64,000 bases of DNA from Mycoplasma testudineum (GCF_002245785.1 NZ_NNCE01000004.1:1-64000); one strand, 5' to 3'. Numbered from the stretch's first letter, positions 20,797 through 33,306 are shown. Notes: generated from the sequence alone by a model not told the origin. Made by a program: numbers and translations.

Positions 20797-23745
20797 ATGA
20801 TCAAAAAAAGTAAAAGAAAAATTTTAGCCATTGCAGCTCTATCGACAGTGGCAGCAGGTACTGCAGCATTTGCAGTAGCTTGTGGGAGCACAACATCAAA
20901 ATTTGACCAGGCAAACACAAAAACTGTTAGATTAGCGTCAACTTTTTCAGTTAACGGTCTACAAGAAAGAGCAATTAACGAAATTATTAAAAAGTATAAT
21001 TCTTTGTATCAAGCTGGAGGGGAACTAGCTAATGATAACGAAAACTTTTTACCAGTTGAATACATTTCACTAACAGATGGATATAGTGGAGGAGCAAGAA
21101 CGACTTTACAAAAAGTAGCAGGTAAAGACACAACTAATTTATACAACATCATTCTTAACTATCCGGGATTGGTTGCCCAACTTGCAACATATGGTATGAA
21201 TCTTCCTTTAGAAGACAACGGACAAACTTTATTAGGCAACTATGAAACAGCTTTTACAACAGGTAATGCTGTTGGTGGAGTTGACGCAAAAAATGTTAAC
21301 ATTTTACCTTTTGGAGTTAGTTCAGTTGTTTCAGGAATTAACGGGCCGCTTTTTGCTTATTTTATTACAGAGGCACTAAAAGCTGGAGCAACAATTAAAG
21401 CAGAAGATAAAGCATGATTTGAATCAACAATTTTAACTGTTAGAAATACAGATGAAACGCAATTTAAATTCATTAGAGATGGACAAGCAGATGCAACAGG
21501 TGGTGCTTGAGGAAGTATTGAAGAAGCTGATAAAGGAATTTGAAGTAACTACGTATTTACTAAAGCAATGTTTGACAATGCAAAAGATCTTGTAGATTTT
21601 GGTTCAAAAGTAGTAAATTCATTTTCAAACGCTAAAGATGGACAAAAAAATAGAACAAATCAACGTGGGGTTATCGGAATTGATTCATTAATGAATTTTA
21701 TTTCAATGTACTTATATGCAGATAATAATGCTGAAGAAGCTGGTTTCTTGCTTGATCGAGAAAACAGTAGTTTAGGATTCATAAATTATAATAATGTGTT
21801 TGACACTTCTTCAACTCAGTACGCTAAATTTAAGAAATTTTATGAAGAAGTTTTACGTCCAGGAATTAACAGTGGTGCAATTTGAATAGGTGGTAAATCA
21901 GGTGACTATGGTTCAAATATTTTTAAGGAACACAAATTAGCACTTTCATTAGGTTCAACTGCTGGTTATAAATTTAACTTTGTTGAAGGTTCATTTTTCT
22001 ATAGATTCAATGTAGGTGATAAAACCGTAAGTTATACAACTACAGAATTATTACCAATTACTCTTCCAGCGACCGCAAACACATCGACATCAGCTAATTC
22101 AAGTGGCGGTGATTATAATTCAATTACTTACAATGGTCATGTCAATAATTACTATCCAAGTACAAAAGAAAGAGCAACTGATTTCACCGTTGACAAACAA
22201 AGATTTTATTTACAATCAGCTAATACAGATACTGATGCTAAAGTAACTGAAAAGCAATCAACAAGTGGGTTCATTGTATTTGAAACAGATATTGCGACAG
22301 ATAAATTAGAAGAATTCAAAAATGAAACTGGAGTTACTGAGCTTGGTGATTTTTATCAAGATAGTACAGGTAAAGCGGTAACTAAAAAAGGTTATTTCGT
22401 AGTTTCAGAAAACAAAGTTCCAAGTGATACACTGTATGAAAAATATAAAATCGAAAAATTCATTACTCTAGAAGCAAATAACAAAATCAAAGCTTATGCT
22501 TTAAGAACTTTCAAAAACCTTTGAACAGATAAAGACGGTACAAAAGATAGAAATGGAACTCAATTTACAACTGCTGAAGGTGTAAGTGCACTGAAAGAAA
22601 AAATTTCTACAAAAGGATTTTTCATTATTGAATCTACAATAGATACTTCTAAAAAAGATACAGTTCTAAAAATGGAAAATGTAAGTCTAATCGGTCCTGT
22701 TACTACTGCTTCAGGTAATATTAAAACAAATTTATATTTTGTTGCTTCTGAAGACAAATTAACTCCATCAACACTAATTACTAAATATGGTGTACCAGGT
22801 TACTTCAATAGTTTCACTGTTAATTCTGCATCTACTGGTTCTACAACTGCCCCAGCAGATACAACACAAAAACAATTATTGGCAACTTTAAGAGTTACAA
22901 ACCAACATAACAACCCACTATTTAGTTCAACTACTGCTGTTGCTGAAGATAAAAGTGTTACATATGATGGAAGAAAAACAGGTTATTATTTAATATCAAG
23001 TGGTGCAGAAGTTGATGCAAAAATTAAAGAAGTTTTAGCAAAATCAACTGCTGCTAAATCTGTTTTCATTGTTATACCAACTACAGATACTAGTGCTTTT
23101 GAAACTAAAATGGCTGGACAATTTGAAAAAGTAGGTCTAGTTCACGACCGTACAGTTAAAAATGAATCAACTGAAAAAATATTATATTATTTAGATAGTT
23201 CTAAATTTTCACTAGTTGATGGAGCAAGCACAACATTACAAGAAGAAGAATTAATAACATTAATGGCTCCTTCAAAATTCCAAGAAGGTAATAAGGTAGG
23301 ATTAGTTTATCAACAAGGTCCTTCCGTTATCGGAATTCACTCAAACGAAATTGGTAACGCAGCTACAAGAAAATTCTTGAAGTGATTAGCTTCATCAAAT
23401 AAATATACTTGAACAATTAATCAAAGAGACATTGAGGCAAGTCCGCAAGAATACTTTTTACAAGCGGCCTCATATGTTATTCCTTATAAAGGATTTACAA
23501 CAAGCAGTACAGTTCAGTCTTTAATGGAAAGACAAAACCCTTATGTTAAAGCAACATTCGAAGCATTCAAAAAAGCCGTAGAAAATAATGGAGTATCATA
23601 CAGAATTTTTAGTGAATCAATTGACGCTTTAAGCGATAGATTCCGAAATGATTTAGAAACAACAATTTCTAATGCAAAAGCTGGTGGTATACAAGAATTT
23701 GATAAATTTTTAGAATCATTTAGAATACAGTTTAAACAAGGATAA
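20797..23745 (+). CDS. large ABC-importer substrate-binding lipoprotein
   Basis: A 982-residue surface lipoprotein with a basic N-terminus, hydrophobic signal and lipobox AVAC (Cys about 29). The first ~400 residues resemble solute-binding proteins of sugar importers. The remainder is a long Thr/Ser-rich extension without a motif I know. It is more than twice the size of a normal solute-binding protein. Position after the two permeases and the ATPase assigns it to that importer. TGA codons encode Trp throughout. It is followed after 2 nt by the nuclease lipoprotein gene, so the two are probably co-expressed. Confidence 0.88.
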
Positions 23746-23747
23746 AA

Positions 23748-24548
23748 GTGAAAAAACTCTTTTTAACAGTAGGGTTACTATCAACATCACTTATATTTCC
23801 GATTGCTGCTATTTCATGCAATAACGATACACGGGGCGACAGCACAATTGATGAATCAAAAACAGTTATAAAACCTGTAGATTGGTCTAAATTTGAAGGT
23901 AAATATTATGATGGAACAATTGTCAGATGAGCAGATGGAGATACATTTAGATTCGTTGTAACAAGTGAAACCGATAATTCAATGGTGTTACGAAACGGTA
24001 AAGAATACAGTGTTAGAATTTCTAGTATAGATACACCAGAAAAAAATGTTCAAGGAACGCAGTCTGGAGAAATTGAATTTAGATTTGCTAACATGTCAAG
24101 CGATTTTGGCTTAAGTCAAATACCAGTTGGAAATGCAGTCAGAATTGTAACGGACGGTTCTAGATCGTTTGAAAGAATCGTTGGAGAAGTATTTTATGAC
24201 AAAGACGGTTCAACTGGATTTGCATACAATTATTCTAATGAAATTGTAAAGGCTGGTCTTACATTTCCAAATGCTAGTGGAATTTTAACTAATTCTCAAT
24301 TTAACCCAAACAGCATTGAATATTACACATATATCCCAATGGGCTATTCATTTATTTATGCACAGCAACAAAGAAAAGGTTTTTTCAATGAAGTTAGTGG
24401 CAATACAATTGAAGAAAGATATAATGCAGTTCGCAATATATACAAATTACGTGGAGAACCTAATCCAGGTTATTTCCTAGCAACAACAAGAAACAATGTT
24501 TTTGAATTTGAACAAGAACTAAAGTGAACAAATAAAAAAGACACTTAA
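23748..24548 (+). CDS. mnuA: thermonuclease-like surface nuclease lipoprotein (MnuA/MG186 type)
   Basis: A 266-residue lipoprotein with signal and lipobox AISC (Cys about 24), then a staphylococcal-nuclease domain. The family's active-site features are present: ADGDTFRF (calcium-binding Asp and Thr), VRISSIDTPE (Arg, Asp and Glu) and ERIVGEV (second Arg). It would degrade host DNA and RNA at the cell surface to supply nucleotides. The start is GTG 23748-23750, two bases after the binding lipoprotein stop. The same nuclease-importer neighbourhood is known from other mycoplasmas (MG186-MG189). Trp is TGA-encoded. Confidence 0.92.
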
Positions 24549-24559
24549 GATTAGTATCG

Positions 24560-24583
24560 AAAAGCTGGCCTGCCAGCTTTTTT
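24560..24583 (+). terminator. intrinsic terminator
   Basis: AAAAGCTGGC (24560-24569) and GCCAGCTTTT (24572-24581) form a perfect 10-bp stem with a 2-nt nominal loop, followed by T residues. It ends the importer-nuclease transcript. Confidence 0.9.
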
Positions 24584-24599
24584 ATTATAAAAGGACCAG

Positions 24600-24623
24600 T
24601 TGACATCAGCCTTAGCATATAAT
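24600..24623 (+). promoter_or_regulatory. tatD promoter (leaderless)
   Basis: TATAAT at 24618-24623 lies 6 nt before ATG 24630. A TTGACA is present at 24600-24605, but the 12-nt spacing is shorter than the usual 17, so the -35 assignment is doubtful. Confidence 0.55.
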
Positions 24624-24629
24624 TAAATA

Positions 24630-25403
24630 ATGATTAAATACACAGATATTCATTCCCATCCCTTAAAAGAATATTGGGATGACCCAATTTCAGAAATAAG
24701 AAAATGATTTGAAACACAAAAACTAGAATTAATTTTTTTTGTAGGTACGGAAGTTTCAGATTTTGAAGAAATTAAAATAGCTTGCAAAGAATTCCCTAAA
24801 CAAGTTTATCCCGTTTTGGGAATTCATCCTGCAAATGCTGAAGAAGAAAATGCTATATCAGAATTAAATAAAGCAATGGATGATTCAATTGTTGCTATTG
24901 GAGAAGTCGGAATCGATTTATATTACGATGATAATCCAGCATTAGAAAAGCAACAGGAAATTTTCAAAGCACAATTATTGATTGCTAAAAAATGAAATAT
25001 ACCAGTAATTTTGCATGTTCGAGATGCATTTAATGAAGTTATAGAAATAATTACTAAAAATGAATTTAAAAACTTAACTTATATTTTCCACACTTATAGT
25101 GGAGATGCTGAAATTACAAAACAATTACTAAAACTAAAAATGGATTTATATTTTTCTTTTTCAGGAATTATTACATTCAAAAACGCTTTTGCAAACCGCG
25201 AATCATTACAATTAATACCTATTGAAAAAATATTTAGTGAAACAGATTCGCCATATTTAACACCTAATCCTTTTAGAGGAAAAACTAATACAAGTCCATA
25301 CGTTGAACACGTAGTAGCTAAAATAGCTGAAGTAAAGGAACTGGAAGTTGAAGAAGTAGTTAAAATTATTAGAAGAAATATTAAAAAGGTTTTCAACATC
25401 TAA
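24630..25403 (+). CDS. tatD: TatD-family metal-dependent deoxyribonuclease
   Basis: A 257-residue TIM-barrel hydrolase. Metal-binding motifs in order: DIHSHPL, LGIHPANA, GEVGIDLYY, ILHVRDA, FHTYSGD and SETDSPYLTP. TatD proteins are 3'-5' exonucleases linked to DNA repair and DNA fragmentation. It is first in a compact run tatD-rsmA-nrnA in which each start overlaps the preceding stop. Here TAATG joins it to rsmA. TGG and TGA are both used for Trp. Length is normal. Confidence 0.93.
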
Positions 25404-26176
25404 TGGCAAAAAAGAAATGGGGACAAAACTTTTTGGTTAGCCAAAAGCACATAAACAAAATTGTTGAATCAGCTAATATTGAAAACAATAATGTTTTAGA
25501 AATAGGACCTGGCAAAGGTGCAATTACAAAAGAATTAGTTAAATCAGCTAAAAAAGTAATTGCATACGAAATTGACCCTGATATGATTAATGTTTTGAAT
25601 TTATCAATACAAGCAGATAATTTCAAATTAATTAATCAAGATTTTTTAGAAGCTGATTTATCACAACTAGAAGGGTTGTGAGTAGTTGTTGCAAATTTAC
25701 CTTATTACATCACAAGTGACATTATTTTTAAACTGATTGACAATTATGAAAAGTTTGATCAGATTACAATCATGGTTCAAAAAGAAGTGGGACAAAGAAT
25801 ATTGGCGCTTCCTGGGCAAAGCGAGTATTCTAAATTGTCTGTTTCCTTACAAATGTTATACGATGTTGAATTAATAACAAATGTTAGTGCTAAACATTTC
25901 AATCCAAGTCCAAAAGTTGATTCAATGGTAATACAATTAAACAAACTTGAATTAGATTTAGATTTTGACATAAAAGATGTTTTGGAATTTGTTAAAAACA
26001 TTTTTCGGCAAAGAAGAAAGACTCTTTGAAATAACGTAAAAGATTTAATGAGTCAATCTTTATTTAGCCAATTTTGTCAAGATTTAAATTTATCTGAAAA
26101 TGTAAGAGCACAAAATTTAGATGTAAACCAGATATATGATCTTTACATGTATATTAAAGGAGAAAAATATGAATAA
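25403..26176 (+). CDS. rsmA: 16S rRNA dimethyladenosine transferase RsmA (KsgA)
   Basis: SAM-dependent enzyme that dimethylates two adjacent adenosines near the 3' end of 16S rRNA during small-subunit maturation. The 257-residue product begins KKKWGQNFLVS, carries the SAM-binding motif EIGPGKGAITKEL, the acidic DFLEADL region and the adenosine-binding NLPYYITSD, and has the C-terminal FRQRRKTLWNNV. TGA encodes several Trp residues. The ATG overlaps the tatD stop, and the end overlaps the next gene by 8 nt. Confidence 0.96.
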
Positions 26177-27128
26177 TAGAATAATCGGAAATAGCAAAAT
26201 AATTTTTGAAGCAATTAAAAAACACGACAATATAGTTGTTTTTCATCATACTAGACCGGACGGTGATTGTTTAGGTTCTCAAGCGGGATTAGCACAAATG
26301 ATAAGACTAAATTGACCAAATAAGAAAGTTTATGTTGTTGGTTCAAATTATGAAAATTTTCATTTCTTACAATGACATTTTGATCCTATTGAATCAATTG
26401 ATTTCACTAATTCTTTGGCTATTGTAGTTGATGTAAGCCAACCAGATCGAATTGAAAATCAAGAACTATTTATGTCTGATAAATTTAATGCAAGAGCAAG
26501 AATTGATCACCACGAAGTTAAGGAAAATGAAATTTATAAATATTCATGAGTAGATCCAGATGCAGCAGCAGCTGGAGAAATGGTTGCCCAATTTGCTTAT
26601 GAACAAAAATTGAAAATGGATTCAGAAGCAGCATTAAAAACATATCTTGCAATTATGACTGATAGTAATAGATATCAATATTCCGGCGCACGTCAAATGA
26701 CACAAACCTACGGATCTTGATTATTGCAATTTGATTTTGATGTAAACAATTTGTATTTAAATCTTTATAAAAAGACTTTAAAAGGTATTCAATTTTCTGG
26801 GTATGTGCTTTCAAATTTTGAAGTGCATAATAAAATTTTAGTATTCAAAGCTTCAAGAGAATTACAAGAAAAATTTCAAATGAGCGAAACTGAAATTGCT
26901 AGTTACAATAACGTTTTAGCAAACATTGAAGATTACACCATCTGATTATTTTTAGTTGAACAAGAAGATAAATCATGAAGAGTGAGAATGCGTTCTACCG
27001 GACCTGAATTGCATGAAATTGCAGCTGAATTTAGAGGTGGCGGGCACGCAAAGGCAAGCGGTGCAACTTTAATTGATATTGAAACTGAATTACCGTTAAT
27101 GATTAATAAATTAAGCAATATACAATAA
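26169..27128 (+). CDS. DHH/DHHA1 phosphoesterase, NrnA-like (copy 2)
   Basis: A 319-residue paralogue of the gene at 15905-16858. It keeps FHHTRPDGDCLGSQAG, the DHH motif RIDHHEVKEN, MTDSNRYQYSG and the C-terminal GGGHAKASGA, so it should be catalytically competent. In other bacteria the family degrades nanoRNA and pAp. Two differing copies may divide these activities, which is inference. It starts inside the rsmA end (ATG 26169) and is last in the tatD-rsmA operon. Many Trp codons are TGA. Confidence 0.92.
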
Positions 27129-27138
27129 ATTTGAATTC

Positions 27139-27169
27139 AAAATAAACTTGGAATTTCGCTTTATTTTAA
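27139..27169 (+). terminator. weak A/T-only hairpin, possible terminator
   Basis: AAAATAAA (27139-27146) pairs with TTTATTTT (27160-27167). The stem contains only A-T pairs, so its strength as a terminator is doubtful. Between it and 27334 I see AT-rich sequence with a possible -10 (TAAAAT near 27235) and nothing else definite. Confidence 0.4.
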
Positions 27170-27334
27170 CAATAACAAATTTCCACAAAATTTGCACATT
27201 TCAAAAATCCATAAATTTAAATTTTAAAATAAGTTAAAATATTTATGTTGAAACACTTGTAGATTAATTTGGCTATTTTGACAAATGATCTCAAATTAGA
27301 CAACTAAATAGAAAATTAATTTTGGAAGGTGAAT

Positions 27335-28675
27335 ATGAAAATTAAATTCAAAAAAATGCTACTTATTGGAGTAGCTCCTATGGCAATGGCTGGTGTTGCA
27401 ATTGCAGCAATAAGTTGTGGTCAAGGCAAAACCGACAGAGCGCAAATAATAAACTTAACTGAAACAATTACTGGTATTACTGGTTCAACCATTGAAACAG
27501 CTGCTAACAAAGTTCTTACTGATAATATTGCAAATCTAAAAACATTCCATATTGGAATTTTTACAGCAGGTGGAGCAGTTACTGATAAATCATTTAATCA
27601 ATCATCATATGAAGCTGCTGTTTTGTTAAATAACAAAATTGTTGAACTTAATCCAGATGCAAAAATATCAGTGACTCCGCATGATGAACCTGCATCAGAT
27701 GATACATCATTAGGTAATACATATACAGCTGGATTAAAAAACGGTGAAAATATTTGAGTTCTATCAGGATTCCAACACGGTTCAGCATTTGCAAATTGAT
27801 ATAAAATCGCTAGCAATAAAGCATCTTTTGATGCTGCAAAAATCACTGTTATAGGAATTGATTGATCTGCAGATCCTGCTGTTGCTCCTGGCCGTATAAT
27901 TACACTTAATTATAAAACTCAAGAAGCAGGCTATATTGCCGGATATGCTTCAGGAAAATATTTAGCAGAAACATACCCTAGTGATGCTTCAAAAAGAGTT
28001 TTAGCAACTTTCGGGGGAGCCGAATTCCCTGGAGTAACTGACTTTATTGATGGTTATTTAGCGGGTGCAGCTAAATGAAATAGTGAAAATCCAACTCTAA
28101 AATCTACATGATATGCAAAAGGTGTTCGATTAGATACTGGGTTCAATCCAAGTGTTCAAGAAAATAGTACAAAAGTAAGAGGTGTTGTAAACGCAGCTTC
28201 AAAACCACAACTTATTTTCTCTGTATCAGGTCCGTTTACTGGGACAGTAATTGAAACAATTACTGCAAACAACTCAGAAGCTAAAGTTATTGGTGTTGAT
28301 GCCGATCAATCTCTTTCATTTGCAGCAAGTAGAAACTTATTTTTCTCATCTGTAACTAAAAATATTGGACTTTCACTTTACCAAGTATTGGCTCCTTTAG
28401 CTGTAGGTTTTTATACTGATGAACTAATTAAAATTTCTGGATTTGTTGATGGCACAACAAACGGTGCTCTTAAAGAAGGAGTTTCTAGAGACTTCGTTGG
28501 AGTAACCAAAACTTATTTACCTTCAGCAGCTGACCAAGTTGCTCAAGCAGCTTTAGATGCCGGTAGAGCTAAATTCCTTGCTGATGCAGCAGCTTCTGGT
28601 GGTATTACTTATGCACAAAAAGGTACTGCTGAAGAAGTATTCTTCTACGTAGATTTTATTAAGGCTAACTTTTAA
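27335..28675 (+). CDS. BMP-family nucleoside-binding lipoprotein (P48-like)
   Basis: A 446-residue surface lipoprotein with a basic N-terminus, signal helix and lipobox AISC (Cys about 29). The mature part has BMP/PnrA features: GIFTAGGAVTDKSFNQ, GVDADQSLSF and FGGAEFPGVTDF. This family binds purine and other nucleosides and feeds the ABC importer encoded next; in several mycoplasmas the protein is the immunodominant P48. ATG 27335 is preceded by GGAAGG at the right distance; the in-frame GTG at 27329 overlaps that site. TGA encodes Trp. A terminator separates it from the ATPase gene. Confidence 0.9.
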
Positions 28676-28712
28676 AAATAAAAAGTTTTAAAAATCTTTT
28701 AATATTAAAATT

Positions 28713-28736
28713 CGTGATTCATAGTCACGTTTTTTA
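28713..28736 (+). terminator. intrinsic terminator after P48-like gene
   Basis: CGTGA (28713-28717) pairs with TCACG (28725-28729) around a 7-nt loop and is followed by TTTTTT. The short stem suggests partial read-through into the ATPase and permease genes. Confidence 0.75.
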
Positions 28737-28775
28737 TTTATAATTGTAAATATAAATTTATAGGGGTATGCTAAT

Positions 28776-30551
28776 ATGAAAAATTACGCAATTGAATTCA
28801 AACATTTAACTAAAGAATTCCCTGGAATTAAAGCAAATGATAATATTTCTTTTGCTGTTGAAAAAGGAACTGTTCATTCATTAATTGGTGAAAATGGTGC
28901 TGGAAAATCAACACTAATGTCAATTTTATTTGGTTTGTATTCTCCAACAAGTGGAGAAATTTTAATCAACGGAAATCCAACTGCAATTAAAGGCCCAAAT
29001 CAAGCAAATGATTTAGGTATTGCCATGGTTCACCAACATTTTAAATTGATAGACAATTACACAAATTTGCAAAACATAATTCTTGGAAATGAAACAACAT
29101 TAGCTGGTGGAATTTTAACAACTAAATCAGCAGCAGATAAGATAAAAGCAATTCAAAATAAATATAATTTACATTTTGATTTAAACCAAAAAACTGGATC
29201 AGCAACAGTTGCTACACAACAAAAAGTTGAAATAATGAAAATGCTTTATCGAGATGCTGATATTTTAATTTTAGATGAACCTACTGCTGTTTTGACGCCC
29301 CAAGAAATTACCGGCTTACTAGAAACAATTAAAACATTTAGAGATGCTGGTAAAACAATTTTATTTATTAGTCATAAATTAAATGAAGTCAAAGAAGTTT
29401 CTGACCGAGCTACAGTAATTAGACATGGTAAAGTAATACAAACGTTTGATTCATTAGAATCAGTAAATCCTGAAGATATGTCGGCTGCTATGGTTGGCGA
29501 AAAAGTTGTATTACCTAAAAACAATTCATCAATTTTATTTGAAAAGAATCCAACAATTGTTGAATTCGAAAATGTTTTTGCAAAAGGCAATAAGGAATTG
29601 ACTAATTTAAATTTTGAAATTAAAGCTGGAGAAATATTAGCTATAGCTGGCGTTGAAGGAAATGGTCAAGAAGAATTAGAATTTCTTGCAGGAGGTTTAA
29701 TTAAACCTACTACTGGAAGAATTTCATTTAAAGATTATTATTCTTATTCTAAAGATAATGAAGTTGCTAAAAAGGTCATTAAAAGAGAAAAATCAGCTTT
29801 TAATAAAAAAATGTATGAAATACTTGAATTTATGAACTTTTGACTATCGCGAGATTATAAAAATTTTGTTCTAGATTTTTTTAGAAAAAACCATGATGGA
29901 TCAAAAACAAGATACTCAATTTTAAAATCAACAAAAAAACTTTCAAAGGGACATTTTTCAAGACCTAAAACGCACACATCTCTTAAAGATGGAATGATTG
30001 ACATTTCTCAATTATCAGTAAGTAAAAGAAAAAAATACGGCCTAAGTTACATACCTGGAGATAGACATAAATATGGATTGGTTTTAGATTTTAATATCCG
30101 AGATAATTCAGTTATTAGAAAACTATCAAATCCAGATACTGTTAAATTTGGAATCATTTTAAAGAAAAACGTAAGTGATTTTTTCAAACAAATTGAATCT
30201 AAATTTGATGTCAGAGGAGCTAGAAGTGGTGTTTCAATGGCTCGCTCACTTTCTGGGGGAAATCAACAAAAAGCAATTGTAGGTAGAGAAATATTAGATG
30301 AACATCAATTTATTGTTGTTGTTCAACCAACAAGAGGTTTAGATGTTGGAGCTATAAACAATATTCACAATTACATACTTGAAGAAAAAGCAAAAAATAA
30401 AGCTATTTTGTTAATTAGTTACGAACTAGATGAAGTCTTAGCTTTAGCTGATAATGTTGCCGTAATACATGAAGGTAAATTAAGTAAAAAAATTCCTATT
30501 TCGCAAGTAAATAGAACTGAAATAGGATTAATGATGGCGGGGGCTAAATAA
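28776..30551 (+). CDS. nucleoside-type ABC importer ATPase (double NBD)
   Basis: A 591-residue cytosolic ATPase with two nucleotide-binding domains, as in NupA/YufO and RbsA relatives. Domain 1 has GENGAGKST, the Q-loop region MVHQHFKL and Walker B ILDEPTAVLTPQE. Domain 2 has the degenerate Walker A GVEGNGQEEL usual in this group, then YIPGDRHKYGL and the signature LSGGNQQKAIVGREI. Domain 2 contains about 85 extra, basic residues (roughly 322-407) between these regions. Its start has the site TAGGGG. Its stop overlaps the first permease ATG (TAATG). Confidence 0.92.
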
Positions 30552-32335
30552 TGACTGAAAATAACCAAGTTTCTCAAAAAACTGGCAAGAGTTTTTACAA
30601 TATTGTCAATAAAGTTTCGACTCACATTTTTAGTTTTGAAAATAAATCAGCTTCAAGAAAAATTGTCAATTCATTAATAGCTATTGTTTTAGGAATTGTA
30701 GCTACACTTATAATTATTTCATTAAGTGAATTTAGTGTAGATGCAATCATAGAAAGACTTATTGACAACTCCCTAAATATTTTTAGAGACAATTTTATAA
30801 AATTAATTGCAATTTATATTTTTGCAAGTTTAGCCATTGCAATTGGTTTTAAGGCAGGCTTGTTTAACATAGGTGTGCCAGGACAAATGATGATTTCTGG
30901 AGCATTAACATTTGTTATTATAACTTCTACAGGTGCAAATACATCTGGCGGAACAATTGTTGTGGCTTTCATTGTAAGTACATTAGCTGCTTCATTAATT
31001 GCTGCCACTTCTGCAGCGCTTAAAATATTTTTTAAAGTCCATGAAGTTGTTTCGACAATTATGTTTAACTGAATTATTTACTACTTTTCTCAATATCTTT
31101 TTAGAAATGCAACAAGCCCTGAAGGTAATACATTGTTTACTGCTACATCTGGAGTATCCACAGTTCAAATTACTAACATAATGGGAGTAGATAATTCAGT
31201 AACTTTATTTACAAATTCTTCATCAGCACTTGCATTACTTTTAAGTACAGCTTTAATTTGTGCAATACTATTTTTCTTTGTACTTAGATTTACTGCTACT
31301 GGTTACAAAATTAAAATGTTAGGAATAAATCCAAATGCTGCTAAATATGGTGGGACAAATGAAAAAATGATGACTATTTCATTATTTGCCATTTCAGGAT
31401 TTTTAGCAGGAGTAGCTGGTTTCTATTATTTCCTTTTCTATAAATATTTATTTACCTTTGATGGTTCACCATTAATTACTGGGTTTAACTCTATATCTGT
31501 TGCATTAATTGCTTATAACAATCCAATTGGGATAATTTTTAGTTCAGTTCTATATGCATTTTTTGAAGTGGGTGTTCAAAACATTTTGGTTAGAAATGTT
31601 GGAACATCCCCTTCAGAATATTACTTTGTTCTTGTAGGTTTCTTGATGTTCTTCATTGCTATTGCTGTTGTTTTTGGAAATATTAGACCATATTATTGAA
31701 TTCATAAAGAATATGTCAAGTATAAATACGGGGCTTGAACTAAGAAAAATTCTCAAGAAAAATATTTAAAAATTGTTAAAAAATTAGATTCTTATCTTGA
31801 TGTAGATGAACACACGTTTATGAAAAATTTAGATAAAGCAGATATTGGCTTTGGTCAAAAAATTAAAATTCTAAAAATGTTTTATAAATTAAGATACAAG
31901 AAAAACAAATTAATGATTCAAGAAAAACTTAAACTTAATAGCGAACAAATTTCAGTTATTCAAAAACACAAAAAAGAAGCTCACGATAAATATGTATCAT
32001 CTTCATCTAAAGTATCAAAAGAAGAAAAAATTGACAATTTAGAAAAATTTGGACAAATAATTAAAAAGCTAAATTTAGAACTAGATAATCTAGGAGCTAA
32101 TGATCTAAAAGATTTAAAAACCGAAATGAAAACAAAACGAAAATTAGTTAGATCATTAATTAATTCACACAAAGATAACATGTTACATGCTCACAATAAA
32201 GCGTGATTAAAAAATGCCAAAAAATGAAATGTTTGATTCGCTAAAAATGAAACAAAAGCTGAATATAAAAACTGATGAAATGCCGAATTAGAACAACTTT
32301 CTAAATTGGGTAACGAAGCAAGGTTGGTGAAATAA
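30551..32335 (+). CDS. nucleoside-type ABC importer permease 1 with long C-terminal tail
   Basis: A 594-residue permease of the YufP/NupB group. Residues about 40-380 form the membrane domain, with the family's GFKAGLFNIGVPGQM motif and GINPNAAKYGG loop. After GNIRPYYW (about 380) a tail of about 210 residues follows that is Lys/Glu-rich, predicted helical and cytosolic. Ordinary family members end near 350. TGA codons cluster in the tail (Trp). Start and stop both overlap the neighbouring genes, so ATPase, permease 1 and permease 2 are translationally coupled. Confidence 0.92.
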
Positions 32336-33294
32336 TGATTAGTCAAATTTTTGTTTTCGCGTTTGCAATTGTCACTGTTTTAGGAATAGCATCTATTTCT
32401 GGAATATTTAGTGAAAGAGTCGGAATCTTAAATATTGGTATTGACGGAATGATGGTTTTTGGAGCAACAATTTATGGTATGCTTGCCATGATAGTCAATT
32501 TTGAAGTAGGCACCAATAATTTATCAGGAATGATATTTATGCAATTGCCGCTGCTCTTTTTAGCTGCTATTTTAACCGCAATTTTATCAAGCATCCACGG
32601 CCTTATAACAATAAAACTAAAAGGTAATCATATTATTAGTGGTATAGCGATTAATTTATTAGCAACTGGATTTGCTTGAATTATTTTAATAACAGTTCCA
32701 ACATTAGTAAGTACTACTTTAACACCTAAAACTTTCGGAACAACTGGATTAGTTGAATTAGCATTAGTTGTTTCATCTACTGGTTCGGATTTTGGGAATT
32801 TAGTTAGTTTAAAATTATTCTTATTTGTAATTATTGCAATTGCTTCATGATTTGTTTTAACAAAAACTAAATGAGGTTTAAGATTTAAATCAATCGGAGA
32901 AAATCCTCAAGCAGCTGATGTTGCTGGTATAAATGTTAATTCATATAAATGACAGGGAGTCCTTATAAGTGGATTCCTTGCTGGTATTGCAGGTTCAATT
33001 GCAATTCAATTATTTGGAATTTCAACTTTTAGTGGTGGAGTTAGAGGATTTGGTTTCTTAGCTTTAGCAATTATGATCATGTCACAATGAAAAATAAGCT
33101 GAAGTGTTGTAGTATCAATGGGATTTGCTATTATTTATTCACTTGCAAATTCTGCTTCAAGTAATTCAGCTACTGCAGGACCAATTTACTTAATGATTCC
33201 TTACATAATTTCAATATTTTTACTTGTATTTTTCAGTAGAAATACTAAAGCACCTAAAGCTGCCGGAATACCTTATGAAAAATCGGCCCGGTAA
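32335..33294 (+). CDS. nucleoside-type ABC importer permease 2
   Basis: A 319-residue permease of the YufQ/NupC group. The family motif SERVGILNIGIDGMMVFGA, the loop SIGENPQAADVAGI and about eight hydrophobic segments are visible. Length is normal and, unlike its partner, it has no added tail. TGA encodes Trp. It is the last gene of the importer operon and is followed by a hairpin terminator. Confidence 0.93.
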
Positions 33295-33306
33295 AATACA
33301 ATTTTA

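Noticed and set aside
15905-27128. The two DHH genes as ends of a recent large tandem duplication.
   Set aside because: Only this gene is shared; flanking genes differ, and the copies are diverged in sequence.
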